Part shown: positions 55,508-64,000 of the stretch, piece after piece
How the letters are laid out: each line of letters opens with the position of its first letter
How positions within the stretch are numbered: position 1 is the first letter of the stretch
Assembly: GCA_030562195.1 (NCBI GenBank)
Contig: JAUJPP010000007.1
Coordinates: 21,139,769 to 21,203,768 of the forward strand
Reading direction: 5' to 3'
From: Nipponacmea schrenckii
Lineage: Eukaryota; Mollusca; Gastropoda; Lottiidae
Length of the DNA: 64,000 bases
Made by a program: the position numbers and the translations under genes
Notes under the pieces: model-generated
What the model saw: only the letters and a program-made list of their open reading frames with translations
Told to the model about the DNA's origin: nothing
Database searches by the model: none

Positions 55508-58500
55508 ATGTCAGATGAAGAAGACTATGAATCTGAAGATGATCTTGATTATGTACCAGCAGGTACGTCTCCAAGTTTTGTGAATTCTAGTTGAATACTT
55601 ATACCGTCTACATGTTCATTTGAGCAGATTTGAGCTTTTTTTTGCTTTGAGTTTGGACTTTGAGTACATTTTTTCTCTTATTTCATATATATTCAAAATA
55701 GCATTTTCAACTGTATGCCATTTGTCTTATAATGTATTTGAGTCCATAGAAATATAAGGTATAGTGATTTTACATTGGAAATACATAGGCCCTACTGACT
55801 ACACTTCCACCAATTAATATTCTTGTGAAAATGACTGAAATTCCCTCTCTCAGTAAATTAATATCTTTTCCAGTGAGCAACATTTTCAACAACTTAAGGC
55901 ATACTGTAAAACATGATACGAGATATCAGATATTAAGAATAACAATTTTACCAATTTTTTTTTTTTATGGACTGTCGAATCTAGCGAAAATCTTCTGGTC
56001 TACCACCTGTCACCATGGCTAGTAATTGAACAGCTTATTTTTGAAATAGTTGATAGATTGTTAAATGCCGTAATATCATCAATCAATCATGCCACAACTT
56101 AAAGGCTGTCCAAGAATCTCAAAATTGATATTCAATTAATTTAAAAAATATTTGCTATATTTCAATTAAGACAAAGTGTAGTCATTTTTATCTTTAGTAG
56201 TTTAGGCCTAGTACAGTGTAGGCTACATTCGGTTTGTACTTATAAAGTTTTAGACAAGATTTTATATCCAAGTACCTTACATTGAAATCGACCATACATG
56301 TCCACACTGAACACAATCAATGTCAATATGTGAGAATTGGAAAGACATGAAAAACTGTATTGCACCAATTCTACTGCAGCTTTGAAGGATCTAAGTAACA
56401 TTTCACTTTATATAGTAATAAACAAAGGAGGACAAAGTCAGTTCTTGTTTGCACTTTTTAAGCCAAAACTAGGTTTAAGTATGTTCACTATTGACATAAT
56501 TTTTGTAGCTGAAGATGTAAGTGAAGAAGAGAATTCTGGAGAAGAAGAAGATTTATCAGTGTTGGGTAACAATGAAAATCTCACTGGTCCTAGACAGAAG
56601 AAACAACCAAAGAAAAACGTCTTGGGACACAGGTATTATCTCATCCAATACTTATCTTATATTCTATGATGTGGGCATCCAAAAAGCAGACCTTGAATCG
56701 GGTTATAGTCAAAATGGCCCCTGACCAAAATGGCCCCAGAAAAATGGTCAAAATGACCCTTTGAATTGGTCAAAATGGCCCCAAATAAAAAAAAAGCTTA
56801 TATGTTTCGTTTATTTATTAGCACTATCAATAAAATAATTAACAAATTATTTAGTCCTACTAGTTCACGTCTCACACTCATCACCATCTAACACTAGCAT
56901 CTCACACTTCTTCACGAACTTTCACATCTTCTGATTTACATCTTATAGGACCATGCACCTGTCTAATTTATTCCAAGAGCTTCATGGGACCAGTTTTGCG
57001 GCGATTTGGAATTCTTCGAAGTTACTCAGGATCTTCTTGACTCGCAGATGGTAAACAAAACAATTGAGCACTGCAGCTTTGACAGGTATAAGCAAAATCA
57101 TCTCCACTAGCTACTAATTCCTGGTACTCAGCTTGAGTCATGTTGTTATCACACTTGACTTGTGTCCATAGCTTGCAGACCTCACAATCAATAGCCGTCT
57201 TCTGATTCTTCCTTACGGTTTTCGCACAACTCACACATTTCAAAGGTACACTAGCCATTGTTGAAGATATTTCTAGAATTATATGATCTAGAGAATATCT
57301 GATCAATTTATCAGAAATTGAAATTTATAATTAGTAAGTCAAGTGTTTCTTTGATCAGCATATAAGCTAAATGTTATAATATTCATGGGGCCATTTTGAC
57401 TTTTCTCCCGGGGCCATTTTGACTTTTCTCTAAGGGGGCCATTTTGACCATATCCTCTTGAATCTGCTACAATTTTTAATGCACTAACTGATTACTCATA
57501 TACTTAGAAAACACTATTATTCATGTTTTGTTTTATTTATCTCTTAAGTAACTGTTGTATCAATGGTACATACATCCTAAATATAATCAAATTTGTATTC
57601 TTAGAAAACGGAAAGGAGGTATAAAGCTAGATGAAGAGAAAAACATTGACAAAATTACAGAAACAGAAGTTGATGAAGAAAATTTGAAATTAGCAAAAGA
57701 AATAGAAGAAGAAAAACAGAAAAAGAAAGAAGTTAATGAAAAGAAAAAGGCTGATGATTTATGGAATAGTTTTTTAACAGATGTTAAACCCTCGCCTAAG
57801 AAAACAGTGACTGCTTCACCTGGTTTAGGAAGTCTATGTACACTTTCTAAGGTTGGTCCTAAACTGCCAAGATATTCAATTTGCCATAAATATCAGTTTA
57901 TAAGTACTTGTCAAACTTGGGAGTTTACATTGGTTCAAAATGGTTTGAGTATCTATTCCAATAGGTCAAATTTTGGTTTATATTTCTTTTAATATTATTT
58001 GTTTTTTTAGCAAAGTAAAGAGAGTGAAAGTTCATCATCAGTCAGTAAAAGTGGTGATGCACCTAATAAAACAGTAGAAATTACCAAAGTTTTTGATTTT
58101 GCTGGAGAAGAAGTTAAGTAAGTGTCGAAAATGATGAATCTTCAGATTGTCTATAAATGTGAATGAATTTGTAGACTGACACTAGTTAAGGTTGATTTTT
58201 ATACGCCCTCACATGAAATGTAGAGCGTATATTGTGATCAACTTTCTGTCTGTCTGACTGTCTGTCTGTTGTCTGTTCACATTTGCTTGTGCTACTCTAC
58301 AGACTACAGTTTTGATTGGATTTTAATAATTTTTGGTATGTGAGTTCATGGCATCACAAAGAGGAACTGTATTGATTTTGGTGATGATCGGATAATTTTT
58401 AGCGGAGATACAGTGTCCGACTTAGCAAGATTTCGGAAAAAAGCGAGTAACTTTTCTTGTGCTCACTCTACAGACTACAGTTTTGATTGGATTTTAATAA

Positions 58501-61500
58501 TTTTTGGTATGTGAGTTCATGGCATCACAAAGAGGAACTGTATCGATTTTGGTGATGATTGGATAATTTTTTGCGGAGATACAGTATCCGACTTAGCGCA
58601 ATTTCGGCAAAATGCGAGTAACTTTGCTTGTGCTCACTCTACAGACTAGTTTTGATTGGATTTTAATAATTTTTGGTATGTGAGATCATGGCATCACAAA
58701 GAGGAACTGTATGGATTTTGGTGATGATCGCATAATTTTTTGCAGAGATACAGTATCCGACTTAGCGCAATTTATCGATTTTGGTGATGATTGGATAATT
58801 TTTTGCGGAGATACAGTATCCGACTTAGCGCAATTTCGGCAAAATGCGAGTAACTTTTCTTGTGCTCACTCTACAGACTACAGTTTTGATTGGATTTTAA
58901 TAATTTTTGGTATGTGAGTTCATGGCATCACAAAGAGGAACTGTATGGATTTTGGTGATGATCGCATAATTTTTTAGGAGAAAAACAGTGTCTGACTTTT
59001 TTTTTTTGCAAAAATGAGAATAGCTGTCTTGTGCTCACTCTACAAACTACAGTTTTGATTGCATTTTAATAAGTACTCTACTAAAGTGACAATTTTGATT
59101 CATATTTAGTCTGATTTCATGGTACACCTATGAATTTTTGCCCATTATCTGATAAAAAGGAACATGAATTTTTGCCCATTATCTGATAAGCCTAAGGAGG
59201 GCGTATCTGCACGCTTTGCGTGCCTATGTTTAATTTAGTAATAAAAAAGCAAATGTTGGTATGAGAAAATTATATTGATATTTTTCAATCGGATGACCTA
59301 TTTTGACTCATGCAAGTATGATGTCTGTCCTGTTAGTTGGAATATGAGTAGTCACCATTGGTGTATCATAAATCATGTAATTGTGTATTAATTTTTTTAT
59401 CAGGGTAACTAAAATGGTAGCAGCCGATTCCAAAGAAGCTCAAAAAGAATTAAAAACAAAAGAGGAAAAAGAAGAATCTAAACCCACTAATTCTGGTGCT
59501 TCGGTATTATCAAATATGTATGTAGTTATGTAGTTATAGATGACTAAACAGTAAGAGTATCAGTATTTGATTAGTAGTTTGAAATGTAGTATGCTGGGCT
59601 CTTAAGTTAATTTAAAATATTAAGATAAATTTAGTGTTCTAGTCTTCTAGAATCAATTTTGAATTTAGTTTCATTATTCAATTAGATTACTGGAAATCTG
59701 GATTTATTTCTAATTTAAGTTTTCAATAATTAGGCCCAAGAAGGATGTTCTAAGACTACATAAGATAATGCAAAATATTCTGAATTTTTGTTTTACGTCT
59801 AGAATATCTTACGTTTGAACAAGCTTTGATATGATGCAAGTAATATGAAACATGATCTAATTATATTATAGTGGAATAAAACGGCCAGCTAGTGGGGCTG
59901 GATTAGGAGGTATTCTCAGTAAAATTGGAAAGAAACAAAAGATAAGCGTCCTGGTTAGTATTAATGAAGTTTTTATTTTATGTTTAGTATTAATTTATCT
60001 TGTGTACCATAACAGGTACAGTTTATAACTATTTAAACAGAATAGAAATCAGACTTTTATAATTGAGTTTGACTGACAACATGTGCTTCTACACCATTCG
60101 TCAAGATTGTGGATTACTGCTTTCTCTGCACTTTTTGTGGATTTATACAGTGTTCACTGGGTTTTTTTCTGTTCATACATCGATAATCACATTTGATACT
60201 TGTCTTGCAGGAGAAGTCTAAAATGGATTGGAATAATTTTAAGAAAAATGAAGGTATTGAAGATGAATTAAAGATACATAATAACAGTAAACAGGGGTGA
60301 GATTTTCTTGTTTGATAACATGAATTGTTTGCTTTTGATAATTTTGAGGCATTATAGTTATTGGTTCTCACTTTTGAAATAATTATTGCAAATTAAAACA
60401 AATAGTACCGTGTGTTGAATGTAACTTTTATCTTTAAAAAATAACATTTTACATCAACACGGTGTTAACATGCAATATTAACTTGCAATATTTTGGGCAA
60501 GACTTATTGGACTGACTTATTCTTTTGAATGCAAACTGCTCTGGGAAATATACCTCTTGTGGGTATTGGTCAGTGAATAGTGATATATTTCTCATTAAAG
60601 AGTAATTTCTCTATGACTGTCTTCAAAATCATATTCTGACTTAGTAGGAATGGTCAGATCTCCTCTGATAAACATGATTCATGATTTCTGTTAAAATAAG
60701 CTTTTTATACGCCCACATTATAATGTTGTTTATTGCCGTCACTCCTGTCCGTCTGCCCACAATTGGCTGGAATGAAATTCGGTATGATCATTTATATTGA
60801 TGATTTTTCTATGAATGGTTTTTGAAATATTGCCCTTGATTAATGTTAAAACGCATTGGAATTGGCTTATGAATGTAATAGAGTTTTCATCAGATTTAAA
60901 TTAAATTTTGTTTGATCATTTATGTTGATGAGATCTCAGGCAAATTTGTTTTTGAGGATTTCTCGAACGGTCATTTGAGTCATTGCTCTTGACTTAGTCA
61001 AAACATTTCAAAGTTGGCTTTGGATATGAATGAAATCATTTATATTTATGAGATTTTGGATTAGGCCCAAATAATGTAGGAGTTTCAACTTAAAGAAACA
61101 GAAATACAGTCGAACCCGGATATAACGATTTTCGTAGGACCGACGGATATGTTCGTTATATCCGAATTTTGTTATATCCAATTACATGTAAATTCAGGTG
61201 TAACAAATAAGTTCTTGAAAAAACCCACAATTAAATGAACAAACAAGGTGAAAAGAAACTGAACTCAAATTCGTTGCCGGCCTATGACAGTTCTGGCACT
61301 GAAGATACCATATGAATGGCGCCGTGAAATTCCCGCCGGTGCGAATGTTATGGCAGTTAACACATGAACCAAGCTTCATTTCTGTAGTGATCAAATAAAC
61401 TTTAGGCTCCTAAACACTTTGTAAGGCCTAACTTGAACCCTTAAAAGTAAAGACAAAATCTTCACAATCACGACCACTGGCAATATTGGGGCGATTTTTC

Positions 61501-61890
61501 AGTCATCGTTATATCCAGGAAAAATTCAATTGAAAATAGCTCTTGAGGAATCAAAAATCTGTTGTAATAAGCGAAATGTTATAAGCGAAAAACTGTGTTT
61601 TTGTCAAGGAATTTACCGTTAGTGAAGTTCGGGGATTTCGGAAGTTGTCGTTATAGGGGGAGTTTCGTTACAAGCCGAATCGTTATATCCGGGTTCGACT
61701 GTATACATTAAAGTGGGTGTATCTTGCTAGGCAACAACTTGTTTAAGATTAAGCCTAAAAATATACTGTTGTATTAACTTGTAATATTTTATATTAAAGG
61801 TATATTGAACGAATGAAATTCTTGGAAAGAACTGATTTAAGACAATTTGAAATAGAGAAAAATCTTAGACAAAGCAGTAAAAGATCCTGA
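55508..61890 (+). CDS. CFDP1: craniofacial development protein 1 (BCNT family), 8 coding exons
   Basis: Exons: 55508-55562, 56509-56632, 57605-57851, 58011-58117, 59404-59517, 59872-59953, 60211-60296, 61800-61890; phases agree; 301 aa (human 299). The N-terminus is acidic (SDEEDYESEDDLDYVP), followed by a lysine/glutamate coiled region and KADDLWNSFLTDV, then KVFDFAGEEVKVTK. The C-terminal BCNT domain is clear: GILSKIGKKQKISVLEKSK, MDWNNFKKNEGIEDEL, and GYIERMKFLERTDLRQFEIE. Family knowledge: BCNT proteins, like yeast Swc5, act with SWR1/SRCAP-type chromatin remodellers that deposit H2A.Z. Introns 2, 4 and 7 carry a foldback element, a tandem-unit repeat, and a repeat with a Tigger insertion. 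It is head-to-head with TMEM170. Confidence 0.95.
56700..57456 (-). mobile_element. foldback element with arrayed CAAAATGGCCCC motifs and a zinc-finger ORF
   Basis: CTTGAATC flanks it (56692-56699 and 57457-57464). The ends GGTTATAGTCAAAATGG and, inverted, GGATATGGTCAAAATGG agree, and each end carries CAAAATGGCCCC-like motifs in series (about four left, three right). The motif core GTCAAAATGG parallels GTCAAAACGG in the element at 53837, so the two look like diverged members of one type. The interior has one minus-strand ORF with a PHD-like finger and no transposase. It sits in CFDP1 intron 2. Confidence 0.8.
57022..57258 (-). CDS. small PHD-like zinc-finger protein of the foldback element
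   Basis: A 78-residue frame (a longer start at 57306 gives 94). Cysteines fall as CVSC ... CEVC ... WTQVKC ... CQSC, the spacing of a PHD finger, but the histidine expected in WVHxKC is Gln here, so zinc binding may be incomplete. PHD-like fingers of this kind accompany transposases in several animal DNA elements. This may be a cargo domain left after the transposase was lost. Not a host gene on this evidence. Confidence 0.5.
   Translation of the reverse strand: MASVPLKCVSCAKTVRKNQKTAIDCEVCKLWTQVKCDNNMTQAEYQELVASGDDFAYTCQSCSAQLFCLPSASQEDPE
58196..59232. repeat. tandem-unit repeat in CFDP1 intron 4
   Basis: It begins TTTTATACGCCCTCACATG and ends AGGAGGGCGTATCTGCACGC, so its tips are inverted. 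The body has about five copies of a unit of roughly 170 bases containing CTACAGACTACAGTTTTGAT, GGCATCACAAAGAGGAACTG and GATACAGTATCCGACTTAGC; one copy has an internal duplication near 58770. A CTGT-rich microsatellite-like stretch follows the left tip. It is a divergent relative of the 'TACGCCCAC' family. Confidence 0.8.
60706..61742. repeat. 'TACGCCCAC' family repeat in CFDP1 intron 7, split by a Tigger element
   Basis: The left end TTTTATACGCCCACATTATA and the right end GTGGGTGTATCTTGCTAGGC belong to the same family as the beta-tubulin intron copies (GTGGGTGTATGTTACATTGC at 29188). The Tigger derivative 61107-61701 lies inside it, so it inserted later. Confidence 0.7.
61107..61701. mobile_element. 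Tigger/pogo-type non-autonomous element (595 bp)
   Basis: Inverted ends CAGTCGAACCCGGATATAAC, with TA on both sides (61105-61106 and 61702-61703). This tip and the TA duplication are typical of the pogo/Tigger branch of Tc1/mariner. Further GTTATATCC motifs occur inside both ends. It has no transposase. Confidence 0.88.
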
Positions 61891-62411
61891 TATTAGAAAT
61901 GTTTCTTGTTTTATGTGAATGACAACTGCAGTTTATCTACAAAGTTCCAATTGTTATGATAATTTTAAAGGGATAGATTCCTCATTTTTGTGCATTCACC
62001 TAAGCTTATCATTTATAGTTTTCAAGGCCATGATTATTGTTTTCCAACACATTCCTTTTAAAAAGATTGATAAAGGACATCAGGTATATATAATCAATCA
62101 GCCTGTTCTACACACAGCTATGACGAAGACATCTGTGAAGATATCAGTGACAATGTGAATCAAAGAGTCTCTTGGAAACCTTAATTTTCTGAGAGAAGAT
62201 AAGCTTGTGAATAAAAAACATAAAAAGTGAATTTCCATGTTCGAGGTCTATTTGCATTATTCCTACAGTTTTAGTACTTCTGAAGACTTTAAATATGACC
62301 AAAATCAACCCCTGAACCACAGAATCTTTCCCTTCAAAGAAATCTAAACAACATCAAGACAGCTTTGATGAGAGATTATAGTAACTTTAGTTTTTATTGT
62401 GGATTGAAATA

Positions 62412-62891
62412 CAGTAAACTCTGCGTAACTCGAGCAAAAATCAACACGCTTTGCTATGGGCCGGCCTAGCCCATGTATTCTTTCTTGTAGTGGACTGGGA
62501 ACGAGTTTGGCTGAGCCTTAAGAGACGCGTGCTTGGAAGGACGGAAAGTTGGTATAGGTTCTAAAGCGGAATGAGGCCAAAGATATCTACAATGCCAACG
62601 AAACCGGTTTATTCTGGTTGATGCTACCGAATAATTCACTGCGATTAAAAGGTCAGTCCCACCACAGGTCAAAACAATCAGTACAGCAACTTACGCTCCT
62701 AGTCGGTAGCAACATGGATCTAACTGTACATTGTTTTATGTTCATTTTATAACTATAATATCGTTTTCTCATCGTGAACTTGATACACTGTGGTGTTACT
62801 GACACATTTTGTGCTTGGTAGTTATTCGCCTAACTCGAAACTCGAACAAAATTTTCGGTCACCAGCTGGGCAAGTTATGCCGAGTTTACTG
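62412..62891 (+). mobile_element. second pogo/Tigger derivative, keeping a piece of transposase
   Basis: Ends CAGTAAACTCTGCGTAACTC and, inverted, CAGTAAACTCGGCATAACTT, with TA on both sides (62410-62411 and 62892-62893). It lies downstream of the CFDP1 stop and may be in its 3' untranslated region. Confidence 0.8.
62576..62728 (+). pseudogene. fragment of a pogo/Tigger DDE transposase
   Basis: Plus-strand reading gives AKDIYNANETGLFWLMLPNN then LRLKGQ and LTLLVGSNMDL, matching the block around the first catalytic Asp of Tigger, jerky and CENP-B-like transposases (usual form DIFNADETGLFFKLLPN). Here the Asp of NADETG is Asn, so the catalytic residue is lost. Only about 50 residues remain. Confidence 0.8.
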
Positions 62892-63610
62892 TATGTATGT
62901 GAGCTATTTGATAATTTGTAAATGAAATGTTTTATGTAGTAGATGTCTTTGGTTTCTAAAGTGAATGTGAATGCAAAATGTGTGAAATAAAGATTTGTAT
63001 TTAAACATCCCCATATGTATTATTTATATTTCTTCAAAAATATTTACCAGTATTGGATTCTAAAATAAACTTATTTCATGAGTTTATCACTTAAAATATT
63101 CCTACTAAAGGTTCACTAACAATTAATTCATTGATAATTGCTTATACAAAAATTAAGTTTTTGTTTTAAAAGAACATAATTCCATATACACCTATGTGCC
63201 TGAGCCCAGTTACCAGAACAGAGCAATACAAAATTAGTACAACCACTGAGATTGCAGAAAATGTCTACCCATATCAATCCTGATATTCTAAGTGACATTT
63301 CATACAAAGTTATTATTTGGATTTCAACCAAAAATATTTGAAAGAGTTTGTGGAAATAACTTCCCAGCTAAAATTTGTCTCTTAACCACCGACTGGCTTA
63401 CTATCACTAAATCTCGAGGCAGAGTTACCGCAGAAGTCAGGAAAGGCTGTTGATAATTTTTGTGCTAAGAAGTGAACATATCTTTAATCATCTGTGAGCC
63501 ACAGTAAAAGGTCGAAAAGTAAAGACGATTACTCCTATATTTTTCAAAGAAACTTGTAGTAGTAGCACAGAGTAAAGATAACCAGAGGCGCAACTTGCTA
63601 TTGGTCTATT
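62892..63610. other. no gene recognised
   Basis: AT-rich sequence with AATAAA at about 62986 that may end a long CFDP1 transcript. The minus-strand frames 63128-63331 and 63488-63688 show no family resemblance. Confidence 0.4.
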
Positions 63611-63623
63611 ACGAACGCGACCC

Positions 63624-63642
63624 GCGCGATGCATCTTGGGAA
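63624..63642 (-). promoter_or_regulatory. ZNF143/Staf-like promoter motif
   Basis: On the minus strand the sequence is TTCCCAAGATGCATCGCGC, close to the ZNF143/Staf consensus (CCCA-n-n-ATGCA-n-YGCG). It sits in a locally CG-rich patch, unlike its surroundings, and could mark a promoter near the right edge of the window. Confidence 0.45.
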
Positions 63643-63884
63643 GTGCGTGTAAGAATGTAATGTCCGTAATGGTAGCTAATGTAAACAAACCGAAACAAAT
63701 GAGTTTAATCCTTTTACCGGACCAAATAATACGTTTTAAAGCCTTATTCTAGTTTTATAATTTATATTGAGATACCTGCCGGGTAAATGATTGCTCATAT
63801 AAAGGAAATTATTACGAATTAGTAATTTATAAGCTATCAACATAGTACCAACCATAACGTGTTTTTGTTAGTATTATGACATTG

Positions 63885-63995
63885 TCAATGTGACTGACTG
63901 GTAGGTATGGTGTCCGCTTTGGTAATCAAAACCATATCGCGGACGTTGAGTAAGGAGCGACCTGCTCCTATGGCTTCTTCTATATCTTTACTCAT
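63885..63995 (-). CDS. possible partial or first coding exon at the window edge
   Basis: On the minus strand a 36-codon frame from ATG to TGA begins MSKDIEEAIGAGRSLLNVRD. Its base composition is less AT-rich than its surroundings. It matches no family I recognise, and the window ends five bases upstream of the ATG, so it may continue beyond. It could also be chance or part of a mobile element. Confidence 0.2.
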   Translation of the reverse strand: MSKDIEEAIGAGRSLLNVRDMVLITKADTIPTSQSH

Positions 63996-64000
63996 CGTTC

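Noticed and set aside
58288..59050. CRISPR-like direct repeats
   Set aside because: Units are about 170 bases and adjoin without spacers, in a eukaryotic intron.
61194..61394. Minus-strand frame of 66 codons
   Set aside because: It lies inside the non-autonomous Tigger element and shows no transposase motif.

Overview
The window is eukaryotic nuclear DNA: AT-rich, with short exons between GT/AG introns, dense interspersed repeats and no operons. Protein similarity, intron sizes and the repeat content (Penelope, Tigger, piggyBac, tRNA-type SINEs, and a repeat with 'TACGCCCAC' ends) suggest a lophotrochozoan, most likely a mollusc; this is inference. I rebuilt gene models by following reading phase exon by exon, and nearly every junction keeps phase.

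Layout, left to right: JARID2 (minus, 22 coding exons, 16177 to 3601); PIGT (plus, 16862-22479), head-to-head with JARID2 across 684 bp; a beta-tubulin (minus, first exon at 30363, other three exons at 25369-23637) whose 4.9-kb first intron is full of repeats; a hAT-like MITE and a 5'-truncated LINE with target-site duplications (30.6-33.4 kb); an unnamed protein joining an HMG box to a CW zinc finger (minus, about 38187-34132); IMPACT (plus, 39408-43755); SIRT5 (minus, 48470-44483); a 3.6-kb decayed Penelope-like element with inverted ends (48639-52269); TMEM170 (minus, 53558-52629); and CFDP1 (plus, 55508-61890). Pogo/Tigger derivatives sit in and beyond CFDP1, and a possible promoter lies at the right edge.

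The genes do not form one pathway. JARID2 is the PRC2-associated catalytically dead Jumonji protein, PIGT a GPI-transamidase subunit, IMPACT a GCN2-pathway regulator, SIRT5 a lysine deacylase, TMEM170 a small membrane protein and CFDP1 a BCNT chromatin factor. TMEM170 next to CFDP1 matches the human neighbourhood as I remember it.

Points most worth a second look: the HMG-box plus CW-finger protein; a tandemly duplicated, still open terminal exon in PIGT; two foldback elements whose ends are arrays of a related 11-13 bp motif, one carrying a PHD-like finger ORF; a 1.1-kb element with a 6-bp target duplication and its own zinc-finger ORF inside JARID2; and conservation in JARID2 of the UIM and the PRC2-methylated lysine motif.
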